From Streptomyces sp. ISL-94 (GTDB lineage Bacteria > Actinomycetota > Actinomycetes > Streptomycetales > Streptomycetaceae): a stretch of 38,195 nucleotides of DNA. Within the stretch, counting starts at the first letter, position 1, and each line of letters begins with the position of its first letter. This document shows, piece by piece, positions 8,643-16,843 of the stretch. The notes below the pieces were generated by a model, which made no database searches, was not told where the DNA came from, and saw only the letters and a list, made by a program, of their open reading frames with translations. A program made the position numbers and the translations under genes. Where the stretch lies: assembly GCF_018614075.1 (NCBI RefSeq), contig NZ_JAGGOZ010000033.1, positions 1 to 38,195 on the forward strand, in the 5' to 3' direction.

Positions 8643-8690
8643 AGCATACATGTGGGGGGAGGTTGATGCGCGACCCCCCACATGTTGTGT
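8643..8690 (-). promoter_or_regulatory. Paired NrdR boxes and nrdA promoter
   Basis: Two 16-bp elements share an ACATGT core. The distal one reads ACACAACATGTGGGGG on the minus strand (8690-8675). The proximal one is centred at 8650.5 and overlaps a -10-like TATGCT (8648-8643). Core centres are 32 bp apart, about three helical turns, matching known NrdR box pairs. The inner flanks make a perfect 12-bp inverted repeat (8648-8659 with 8674-8685). NrdR is the ATP/dATP-sensing repressor of RNR genes. Transcription would start just before the riboswitch. Confidence 0.8.
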
Positions 8691-8697
8691 CGGCCTG

Positions 8698-9210
8698 CTA
8701 CGCCTCCGGCGCTTCCAGCTCCAACGCGTAGGTCAGCAGGGGCACCGTGGGGACGGGGGACCAGTCCCGTTCGGGGGTCCGTACGAAGCCCAGCCGCTCG
8801 TAGATCCGGTGCGCGGCGGGGCTCTGCGCCTGGGTGGAGAGCACCAGGCGGGTCACGCCCTCGACGGCCCGCGCCCGTTCTACGCAGGCACGCACCAGGG
8901 CCTCGCCTGCACCCCGGCCGCGCCCGGCGCGGGCCACGGTCAGCATCCGGAACTCGGCTTCCCCGGGCCCGGCGATGTCGGCCATGCGGCTGCCGGGCGG
9001 GGCGAAGGTCACCCCGCCGAGCAACACCCCGCCGAGCGCGGCCACGAGGACCTCGGCGTCGGCGGCCCGGCCGGCGACGTCGCGCAGCGATCGTTCGTAG
9101 GAGTCGTCCTCGTTGTTGTCCAGGAGTCCGTCGTCGAGATAGGCCTGCGCGGTGATGTCGCCCAGCTCCGCGTAGTCGTCCGGTACGGCCGTTCTGATCA
9201 CGATGTCCAT
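8698..9210 (-). CDS. GNAT family N-acetyltransferase
   Basis: This 170-aa protein has the GNAT acetyl-CoA loop RGRGAGEALV at about residue 98, the preceding strand EFRMLTVAR, and the C-terminal HRIYERLGFVR motif. The substrate cannot be told from sequence. It ends eight bases before the distal NrdR box and points toward nrdA, but a separate promoter and riboswitch make co-regulation unlikely. No clear Shine-Dalgarno precedes ATG 9210; CACACT lies 7 nt upstream, so a leaderless message is possible but weakly supported. Confidence 0.9.
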   Translation of the reverse strand: MDIVIRTAVPDDYAELGDITAQAYLDDGLLDNNEDDSYERSLRDVAGRAADAEVLVAALGGVLLGGVTFAPPGSRMADIAGPGEAEFRMLTVARAGRGRGAGEALVRACVERARAVEGVTRLVLSTQAQSPAAHRIYERLGFVRTPERDWSPVPTVPLLTYALELEAPEA

Positions 9211-9287
9211 GCGGCCGAGTGTGCAGGACGGGTGTCAGGGTCCGGCGCTATCGTCGGAGGAAGACCGTCGATGAAGGCGAGCGAGGC

Positions 9288-9872
9288 ATGACCGTGATGA
9301 CCGACCGGCCCCAAATGCTGACCGAAGAGTTTGAGACCGTGGCGCGGATAGCCGCCAGAGAGGTCGAGGGGCTGCGGTTTGAGTTCATCAACGGGAGGCT
9401 GGGGGTCAAAGCGGTGCCGGACGGGGACCACGGGACGATCATCGAGTGGTTGACGCGGATCTGCATGCAGTCCCGGCCGGAGCTGTGGCTCTACGCCGAG
9501 CAGGGGATCAAGATCCAGCAGTACCGCAGCGGCCGTGCGCGGCCCGACGGCGTCCTGGCGCCGAGCGGCGCTCTCGCCGGCCAAGGGGAGTGGGTCGAGC
9601 CCGAGCCTGCCCTCATGGTCGTGGAGGTAACGTCCTACGACACCGACACGGACGCGCGCGACCGACACGAGAAGCCCCGCGGCTACGCCGAGACCGGCAT
9701 TCCGGTGTACTTGCTGATCGACCGGGACACCTGCGAGGTCACCGTCTACAGCGAGCCGGACGGCAGCCGTTACGAGAGCGTCCGCACCGTCCCCTTCGGC
9801 AAGGGCGTCGAACTCCCTGACCCCGTGGGGATCACTCTCCAGACCGAGGCCCTCAAGGACTGGGTGCGCTGA
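9288..9872 (+). CDS. Uma2-family (DUF820) restriction-endonuclease-like protein
   Basis: This 194-aa protein has the Uma2/DUF820 PD-(D/E)XK-like signature: RPDGVLAPS supplies the Asp, then ALMVVEVTSYDTDTDARD the Glu-x-Thr strand, then EKPRGYAETGIPVYLLIDR. These genes are numerous in Streptomyces and have no established role. ATG 9288 was chosen because the similarity begins here and a GAGCGAGGC precedes it; TATCGT at about 9247 could be its -10. It is transcribed away from the GNAT and ends at a terminator shared with the cstA operon. Confidence 0.85.
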   Translation: MTVMTDRPQMLTEEFETVARIAAREVEGLRFEFINGRLGVKAVPDGDHGTIIEWLTRICMQSRPELWLYAEQGIKIQQYRSGRARPDGVLAPSGALAGQGEWVEPEPALMVVEVTSYDTDTDARDRHEKPRGYAETGIPVYLLIDRDTCEVTVYSEPDGSRYESVRTVPFGKGVELPDPVGITLQTEALKDWVR

Positions 9873-9880
9873 GTACGCAG

Positions 9881-9908
9881 AAGGCCCCGCCGGACGGCGG
9901 GGCCCCTT
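9881..9908. terminator. Bidirectional terminator between Uma2 and cstA operons
   Basis: GGCCCCGCC (9883-9891) pairs with GGCGGGGCC (9896-9904) around a 4-nt loop, with AAG and CTT-like flanks. It lies in the 46 bp between convergent genes. Confidence 0.8.
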
Positions 9909-9918
9909 CATACACCGC

Positions 9919-10131
9919 TCAGCAGCAGCGGAAGCCCTCGCGGGGGTCCGCCTCGCGGGCGTCCGTGCGGGCCCGTTCGAAGGCCCGGCGGGTCTGGACC
10001 TCGGCGTGCGGGTCGTGGGAGCGGGCGTGGGCGACGTAGCGGTCGTACGCCGCCTCCCCCGAGAACTCCCGTACGTAGAACCGGACCCGCGCCAGCAGAG
10101 CGCGGACGCTCATCAGGCTGCGCACGCTCAT
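9919..10131 (-). CDS. YbdD/YjiX family small protein (DUF466)
   Basis: This 70-aa protein ends in the family's signature GFRCC and contains YDRYVAHARSHDPHAEV, typical of YbdD/YjiX. These peptides are encoded directly after CstA/BtsT carriers and are needed for, or modulate, their transport. The ATG at 10131 overlaps the cstA stop as ATGA, so the two are translationally coupled. A second Met at residue 7 (10113) begins a repeated MSVR and would give a length closer to other members; either start is possible. Confidence 0.85.
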   Translation of the reverse strand: MSVRSLMSVRALLARVRFYVREFSGEAAYDRYVAHARSHDPHAEVQTRRAFERARTDAREADPREGFRCC

Positions 10132-12368
10132 GAAGACAGCGATTCCTTCACCCGTCCGCCGCCCGAGTCCAGGCCCGCCGCGGCGAGCTCCGCCTTCTCC
10201 TCGGCGGTCGGGACCAGCCCGGCCGGGGCGATGATCTTCGACTCGGTCCACGGGACCTCGGAGAGCTTCACGGACTCCGGGCTGCTGACGGCCTTGAAGC
10301 AGGTCCGGGCCGCGTCCGCCAGCACGATGATGATCAGGATGGCGAACAGCGCCGACAGCGCGCCGTCCACCGTGGCGTTGGTGACCACGGTGTGCATGTC
10401 GTCCACGTTCTTCGCGGGCGGCAGCACCTTCCCCGCGTCGATCCCGGTCTGGTACTTGTCGCGCTGGGCGAAGAAGCCGACCTTCACGTCGTCCGAGAAG
10501 ATCTTCTGGTAGCTCGCGGTGAGCGTGACGGCCACGTCCCACGCCAGCGGAACACCCGTCACCCAGGCCCACTTCAGCCGGCCGGACTTGACCAGCAGGG
10601 TGGTGCAGACGGCCAGGGCAACCGCCGCGAGCAGCTGGTTCGCGATGCCGAACAGCGGGAAGAGCTGGTTGATGCCGCCCAGCGGGTCCTTGATGCCGAC
10701 CCACAGGAAGTAGCCCCAGCCGCCGACGACGAGAGCGCTCGCCAGCCAGACGCCCGGCTTCCAGCTGACGTTCCTGAAGGACTTGTGCACGTTGCCAAGG
10801 GTGTCCTGGAGCATGAACCGGCCCACGCGGGTGCCCGCGTCGACCGTTGTCAGGATGAACAGCGCCTCGAACATGATGGCGAAGTGGTACCAGAAGGCCT
10901 TCATCCCGGCGCCGCCGATGACGGCGGAGAAGATCTCCGACATTCCGAGTGCGAAGGTCGGCGCGCCGCCCGTACGGGACAGCAGGCTGGCCTCCTCGAC
11001 GTCCTTCGCGGCCTGCGCGAGGGCCTCGGGGCTGATGGCGAAGCCGAAGTTCGTCACCGCCTGCGAGGCGGTCTCGACGGTGGTGCCGATGACACCGCCG
11101 GGGGAGTTCACGGCGAAGAAGAGGCCGGGCTCGATGATGGAGGCCGCGATGATCGCCATGACGGCCACGAAGGACTCGGTCAGCATGGCGCCGTAGCCGA
11201 TGACCCGGACCTGGGTCTCCTTCTGGATCATCTTCGGGGTGGTGCCCGAGGAGACCAGGGCGTGGAAGCCGGACAGGGCGCCGCACGCGATGGTGATGAA
11301 GACGAACGGGAACATTGAGCCGGCGAAGACCGGACCGTCGCCGCGGGCCGCGAAGTCGGTGACCGCCGGCATCTTCAGGGTCGGCATCGCGATGACCACA
11401 CCCAGGGCGAGCAGGGCGATGGTGCCGACCTTCATGAAGGTGGAGAGGTAGTCGCGGGGCGCGAGCAGCATCCACACCGGCAGCACCGACGCGACGAAGC
11501 CGTACGCGATCATCCAGATGACCAGCGTCTCCTTCTCCAGGGTGAAGGTGTCGGCGAGGGAGGACTCGGCGACCCAGCCGCCCGCGACGATGGCGAGCAG
11601 CAGCAGCGCGACGCCGATGACGGAGACCTCGGTGACCCGGCCCGGCCGCAGCACGCGGAGGTAGAAGCCCATGAAGAGGGCGATCGGGATGGTCATGCCG
11701 ATGGAGAAGACACCCCACGGGGAGTGCGCGAGCGCGTTCACGATGACCAGCGCCAGCACCGCCAGCAGGATGATCATGATGGCGAACACGGCGACCAGGG
11801 CGGCGGCTCCGCCCACGGGGCCGATCTCGTCCCGCGCCATCTGGCCGAGCGAACGCCCGTCGCGGCGGGTGGAGAAGAACAGCGTGACCATGTCCTGGAC
11901 GGCGCCCGCGAAGATCACGCCGGCGACGATCCAGATGGTGCCCGGCAGGTAGCCCATCTGCGCGGCGAGCACGGGCCCGACGAGCGGGCCGGCGCCGGCG
12001 ACGGCGGCGAAGTGGTGGCCGAAGAGCACCCGCCGGTCGGTGGGGTGGAAGTCGACACCGTTGTCGAGGCGTTCGGCGGGAGTGGCCCGGGTCTTGTCCG
12101 CCTTCAGGACGCGGTGGGCGATGAAGCGCGCGTAGAAGCGGTAGCCGATGGCGTACGAGCCCAGCGCGGCGGCGAGCAGCCAGGCGGCCGAGATCTCCTC
12201 GCCGCGCGAGAGGGCCAGGACGCCCCAGCCGATGGCTCCCACGAGTCCGACCAGCACCCACACGGCGATGGATTTCGGGGAGGTCGGGGACGTCGGAGAA
12301 GGCGAGCCCGGCGTGGTGCCCGGACTCGCCGCGTCCCGTTCTGTTCCGGTTGATTCCGGTTTCGGCAT
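10128..12368 (-). CDS. cstA: CstA/BtsT-family pyruvate or peptide carrier
   Basis: This 746-aa integral membrane protein has many hydrophobic helices. CstA signatures include the GYRFYARFIAHRVL segment, the HPTDRRVLFGHHFAAVAGAGP block, and AAQMGYLPGTIWI. Members import pyruvate, and perhaps peptides, during carbon limitation. ATG 12368 follows GAGGGGACGAG, a good ribosome site; residues before it in the same frame are unlike the family. The first 40 residues are a Ser/Pro/Thr-rich cytoplasmic extension. It is coupled to the small YbdD-like gene. It sits downstream of dasR, with a terminator between. Confidence 0.92.
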   Translation of the reverse strand: MPKPESTGTERDAASPGTTPGSPSPTSPTSPKSIAVWVLVGLVGAIGWGVLALSRGEEISAAWLLAAALGSYAIGYRFYARFIAHRVLKADKTRATPAERLDNGVDFHPTDRRVLFGHHFAAVAGAGPLVGPVLAAQMGYLPGTIWIVAGVIFAGAVQDMVTLFFSTRRDGRSLGQMARDEIGPVGGAAALVAVFAIMIILLAVLALVIVNALAHSPWGVFSIGMTIPIALFMGFYLRVLRPGRVTEVSVIGVALLLLAIVAGGWVAESSLADTFTLEKETLVIWMIAYGFVASVLPVWMLLAPRDYLSTFMKVGTIALLALGVVIAMPTLKMPAVTDFAARGDGPVFAGSMFPFVFITIACGALSGFHALVSSGTTPKMIQKETQVRVIGYGAMLTESFVAVMAIIAASIIEPGLFFAVNSPGGVIGTTVETASQAVTNFGFAISPEALAQAAKDVEEASLLSRTGGAPTFALGMSEIFSAVIGGAGMKAFWYHFAIMFEALFILTTVDAGTRVGRFMLQDTLGNVHKSFRNVSWKPGVWLASALVVGGWGYFLWVGIKDPLGGINQLFPLFGIANQLLAAVALAVCTTLLVKSGRLKWAWVTGVPLAWDVAVTLTASYQKIFSDDVKVGFFAQRDKYQTGIDAGKVLPPAKNVDDMHTVVTNATVDGALSALFAILIIIVLADAARTCFKAVSSPESVKLSEVPWTESKIIAPAGLVPTAEEKAELAAAGLDSGGGRVKESLSS

Positions 12369-12442
12369 GGCACTCGTCCCCTCGTCGATCATCTGCGTAA
12401 GCGCAGGGAATCTACGGGGGATTGCCCGGTCAACGTAAGACC

Positions 12443-12468
12443 CCGTCCGCATTCCGGTATGCGGACGG
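12443..12468. terminator. Terminator downstream of dasR
   Basis: CCGTCCGCAT (12443-12452) pairs perfectly with ATGCGGACGG (12459-12468) across a 6-nt loop. It separates dasR from cstA, both on the minus strand. Confidence 0.8.
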
Positions 12469-12474
12469 TGGCGT

Positions 12475-13299
<825 letters not shown>

Positions 13300-13386
13300 T
13301 CACATCGTGACACGTGCGGGGAGACAGGCCTTCTCCCTGTCCAGGTGTCGGTCCGATAACGGACCGAGCACCCGCTCATTAGACCC

Positions 13387-13437
13387 TTGACACCCCTAAA
13401 GGTCTAGGCCAAGCTCCAGCTACTGGTCTACACCAAT
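13387..13437 (+). promoter_or_regulatory. dasA promoter with two DasR (dre) sites
   Basis: ACTGGTCTACACCAAT (13422-13437) matches 14 of 16 positions of the dre consensus AYTGGTCTAGACCAST. A weaker dre-like element AAAGGTCTAGGCCAAG lies at 13398-13413. A perfect -35 TTGACA is at 13387-13392, so the weaker site sits in the promoter spacer and the stronger near the expected transcription start. No strong -10 is visible. DasR bound here would block dasA directly. Confidence 0.85.
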
Positions 13438-13527
13438 ATGGATCGGATCCCGGCCCCACGGGCAGTACTTGGTACGTCACCGCGGCGGGCGAGGGAAGTT
13501 GCAGGCAGCATCCCTGAGGAGGGTGGC

Positions 13528-14814
13528 GTGAAGCGCAAGCTCATTGCGGCGGTCGGTGTCGTGGGCATGATGGTCGGAGTCGCGGCGTGCGGCAACGGCG
13601 GCGACGACAAGCCGAAGGCCGACGCGTCGGGTGGCGCCAAGGAGATCACCGTCTGGGTGATGGACGGCTCCGCACCGAAGGCCTGGATCGACGAGGTCAA
13701 CAAGGAGTTCTCGGCCAAGCACCCCGGTGTCACGGTCAAGGTCGAGGAGCAGAAGTGGACGGGCATCCAGGAGAAGGTCACCACGGCCCTCTCCGAGAAC
13801 ACCCCTCCGGACGTCCTTGAGCTCGGCAACACCCAGACCGCCGGCTACGCGGTCACCGGCGGCCTCGCCGACCTGACGAAGGACAAGGCCAAGCTCGGCG
13901 CAGACGCCTGGCAGAAGAGCATGCTCGCCTCGGCCGAGGTCGACGGCAAGCTCTACTCCGCCCCCTGGTACGCCGCCAACCGCGTCGTCATCTACGACAA
14001 GAAGGCCTTCGAGAAGGCCGGCGTCACCCCGCCGAAGACCCGGGACGAGTGGGTGGCCGGCCTGGAGAAGCTGAAGGCGGCCGACCCGGCCTCGCAGCCG
14101 ATCTACCTCCCCGGCCAGAGCTGGTACGTCCTCGCCGGCTTCATCTGGGACGAGGGCGGCGACCTCGCCGTCAAGGACGGCGCCAAGTGGAAGGGCGGTC
14201 TGGGCACCCCGCAGGCCGCCTCCGCGATGGAGTTCTACAAGAAGCTGCAGTCCTTCTCCACCGCCCCCAAGGACAAGGACGAGGCCACCCCGCAGCAGTC
14301 CACCGACATCGTCCCCAAGGGCGGCGTCTCCTCCTGGATCGGTCTCGGCTGGGAGGCCGGCGGTGCCGAGAAGGCGCTGAAGGACGCGGGCAAGGAGGCC
14401 GACTTCGGCTACTTCCCGATCCCCGGCAAGACCGCCGACAAGCCCGGCACCGTCTTCCTCGGCGGCTCCAACCTCGCCGTGGCCGAGCGCTCCAAGAACA
14501 AGGAGCTCGCCAAGGAGTGGCTGGCCCTGGCCGCCGGCAAGGACCAGATGGCCAAGTACGCCGCCGAGACCAAGGGCGCGCTGCTCCCGAACCAGGCCGG
14601 CGCCAACTTCGCCCCGGCCGCGGGCTCCTTCGCCGAGTCGATGGCCAAGGCCGGCGCCAACGGCAAGATCACCCCGGTCACCGCGGGATGGGCGAACGTC
14701 GAGACCGAGCCCAACCCGATCAAGGAGTTCATGACCAAGGTCCTGAAGGGTGACGACGCCGCCAAGGCGGGCGCGGACGCGGACAAGGAAATTGCGAACC
14801 GCATCAACAAGTAA
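13528..14814 (+). CDS. dasA: DasA, chitobiose-binding lipoprotein of an ABC transporter
   Basis: This 428-aa solute-binding protein has a lipoprotein signal: KRK, a hydrophobic stretch and a VAAC lipobox, with Cys21 about to be lipidated and the mature protein anchored outside the membrane. The fold is the extracellular SBP type 1 family (KEITVWVMDGSAPKAWIDEV, then HPGVTVKVEEQ). DasA binds (GlcNAc)2. The GTG at 13528 follows GAGGAGGGTGGC. It is the first gene of dasABC-dasD; no ATPase is encoded here, and in Streptomyces MsiK, encoded elsewhere, energises such transporters. A hairpin follows before dasB. Confidence 0.95.
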   Translation: MKRKLIAAVGVVGMMVGVAACGNGGDDKPKADASGGAKEITVWVMDGSAPKAWIDEVNKEFSAKHPGVTVKVEEQKWTGIQEKVTTALSENTPPDVLELGNTQTAGYAVTGGLADLTKDKAKLGADAWQKSMLASAEVDGKLYSAPWYAANRVVIYDKKAFEKAGVTPPKTRDEWVAGLEKLKAADPASQPIYLPGQSWYVLAGFIWDEGGDLAVKDGAKWKGGLGTPQAASAMEFYKKLQSFSTAPKDKDEATPQQSTDIVPKGGVSSWIGLGWEAGGAEKALKDAGKEADFGYFPIPGKTADKPGTVFLGGSNLAVAERSKNKELAKEWLALAAGKDQMAKYAAETKGALLPNQAGANFAPAAGSFAESMAKAGANGKITPVTAGWANVETEPNPIKEFMTKVLKGDDAAKAGADADKEIANRINK

Positions 14815-14859
14815 CAGCCCCGCCCCGCAGCACCCGCACGACCCAGCAGTGTGAATGCA

Positions 14860-14902
14860 CCGGGGGGTGCGGCAGGCGCCCAGCCGCCTGCCGCGCCCCC
14901 GG
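14860..14902 (+). terminator. Hairpin between dasA and dasB
   Basis: Arms 14860-14878 and 14885-14902 form an 18-bp GC-rich stem with one bulge and a 6-nt loop. It falls in the 130-bp gap after dasA. It could stabilise the dasA message or partly terminate it, giving more binding protein than permease, as is common in sugar ABC operons. A small TTGACT/AGTCAA hairpin (14911-14926) lies just before the dasB ribosome site. Confidence 0.65.
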
Positions 14903-14944
14903 TCGCGCATTTGACTCCACAGTCAACCGCGAGGAAACCAAGCC

Positions 14945-15967
14945 ATGACCGTGCACTCCCAGGGAGCGGCGACCAGCGCTCCACAGGACGCACCACAGAA
15001 GTCCGCCGGACGGCCGCCGCAGGCGCCCACCGCCCCCGCCGGCCCCAGCCATACGGCTCCTCGCGGGAGCAGAAAGCCGCTCCCCTCGGGGTGGCTGCCC
15101 TACCTGCTGATCCTGCCCGCGGTGCTCAGCCTCGCGACCCTGCTGCTGTACCCGCTGATCAAGAACGTGATCCTGTCCTTCCAGGACATCAACAAGATCG
15201 AGTTCATCCAGCGGAAGTACCCCTTCGCGGGGTTCGCCAACTACACCGAGCTGCTGGCCGACTCGACGTTCTGGACCGTCGTCGTCCGCAGCTTCGCCTT
15301 CACCGCCGCCAACGTCGCACTGATCATGGTGCTCGGCAGCCTCATCGGCATCCTGCTCAACCGGCTCGGCACCAAGATGCGCCTGGTTCTGTCGATGGCG
15401 CTCGTGATGGCCTGGGCCATGCCGATCGTCGCCTCGGTGCAGGTCTTCCGGTGGCTGTTCGACGAGCAGTTCGGCGTCATGAACTGGGTGATGCGCACGG
15501 CCGGCTTCGCCGGCTACGAACAGCACAACTGGATGGAGACCGGCCTCTCCACCCTCGTGATCGTCACGATCCTGGTGGTCTGGGGCTCCATCCCCTTCGT
15601 CGCGCTCAACATGTACGCCGGTCTGACCACGGTCGGCGCCGAGCTGTACGAGGCCGCCCGGATGGACGGCGCCAACGGCTGGCAGACCTTCTGGAAGATC
15701 GTCTTCCCGAACCTCAAGCCCTTCTTCCTCATCACCACCTTCCTCGAGGTGATCTGGGTCTTCAAGGCCTTCACCCAGGTCTACGCGATGAACAAGGGCG
15801 GCCCCGACCGCGCCTCCGAGATCCTCCCGGTCTTCGCCTACGTCGAGGGCCAGAGCCAGGCCCACTACGGCCTCGCCGCCGCGATCTCCGTCCTGACGAT
15901 CGTGATCCTCGTGATCGTCATGTCCTTCTACTTCCGCCTGATCCTGAAGCAGGAGGAGGAGCAGTGA
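14945..15967 (+). CDS. dasB: DasB, ABC sugar permease subunit
   Basis: This 340-aa inner-membrane permease has a Pro/Ala-rich cytoplasmic N-terminus of about 45 residues and then six transmembrane helices. The EAA loop that contacts the ATPase reads YEAARMDGANGWQTFWKIVF around residue 240. ATG 14945 is preceded by GAGGAAACC. It pairs with DasC for chitobiose uptake. Its TGA overlaps the dasC GTG as GTGA. Confidence 0.95.
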   Translation: MTVHSQGAATSAPQDAPQKSAGRPPQAPTAPAGPSHTAPRGSRKPLPSGWLPYLLILPAVLSLATLLLYPLIKNVILSFQDINKIEFIQRKYPFAGFANYTELLADSTFWTVVVRSFAFTAANVALIMVLGSLIGILLNRLGTKMRLVLSMALVMAWAMPIVASVQVFRWLFDEQFGVMNWVMRTAGFAGYEQHNWMETGLSTLVIVTILVVWGSIPFVALNMYAGLTTVGAELYEAARMDGANGWQTFWKIVFPNLKPFFLITTFLEVIWVFKAFTQVYAMNKGGPDRASEILPVFAYVEGQSQAHYGLAAAISVLTIVILVIVMSFYFRLILKQEEEQ

Positions 15968-16836
15968 GCACGACCTCCGCCCCCGAGCCCGCACAGCAGC
16001 TGCGCACCCGCCGGCCGCTGCGCCCCGGGACCGTCGCCAAGAACCTCGGCGCGCTCCTCCTGGCCGCCGTCTTCGTCTTCCCGGTCTACTGGATGTTCTC
16101 CTCGGCCCTGAAGCCGGCCGGCCAGATCCTCACGAAGGACCCCGTCTTCGTCTTCACCCCGACGCTGGACAACTTCACCAAGGCCACCGGGGTCGCCAAC
16201 TTCTGGACGTACGTCACCAACAGCGTCCTGGTCACGGTCGGCGCCGTCGTCCTGGCCCTGCTCGTCGCCCTCGCCGCGAGCTTCGCCATCGCCCGCATGA
16301 AGTTCAAGGGCCGCAAGGGCCTCGTCCTCACCGTGATGATGGCCCAGATGGCCCCCTGGGAGGTCATGGTCATCGCGATGTACATGATCGCCCGCGACAG
16401 CGAGATGCTGAACAGTCTCCCGCTGCTCACCGCGATCTACTTCGTGATGATCCTCCCCTTCACCATCTGGACCCTGCGCGGCTTCATCGCGGCCGTCCCG
16501 GTGACCCTGGAGGAGGCCGCCCAGATCGACGGCTGCACCCGCGGCCAGGCCTTCCGCAAGGTGATCTTCCCCCTGCTGGCCCCCGGCCTGATGTCCACCT
16601 CGCTCTTCGGCTTCATCACCGCCTGGAACGAGTTCGCGATGGTCCTGATCCTCAACAAGGACAAGACCGCGCAGACCCTCCCGCTGTGGCTGACCGAGTT
16701 CATGACCGCCTTCGGCAACGACTGGGGCGCCACCATGGCCGCGTCCTCGCTCTTCGCGGTCCCGGTCCTGCTGATCTTCATCTTCCTCCAGCGCAAGGCC
16801 GTCGGCGGCATGACCGCCGGCGCCGTGAAGGGATAA
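15964..16836 (+). CDS. dasC: DasC, ABC sugar permease subunit
   Basis: This 290-aa permease has six helices and an EAA loop LEEAAQIDGCTRGQAFRKV near residue 195. Its GTG start (15964) overlaps the dasB stop, so the two permease halves are translationally coupled and made in equal amounts. Seven bases separate it from dasD, consistent with one transcript. Confidence 0.94.
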   Translation: MSTTSAPEPAQQLRTRRPLRPGTVAKNLGALLLAAVFVFPVYWMFSSALKPAGQILTKDPVFVFTPTLDNFTKATGVANFWTYVTNSVLVTVGAVVLALLVALAASFAIARMKFKGRKGLVLTVMMAQMAPWEVMVIAMYMIARDSEMLNSLPLLTAIYFVMILPFTIWTLRGFIAAVPVTLEEAAQIDGCTRGQAFRKVIFPLLAPGLMSTSLFGFITAWNEFAMVLILNKDKTAQTLPLWLTEFMTAFGNDWGATMAASSLFAVPVLLIFIFLQRKAVGGMTAGAVKG

Positions 16837-16843
16837 CGGCACC

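Noticed and set aside
6643..8643. A very long open frame antisense to nrdA (over 600 codons), and similar antisense frames under most genes
   Set aside because: These frames are Arg/Gly/Pro/Val-rich shadows caused by high third-position GC on the true strand, and they show no domain motifs.
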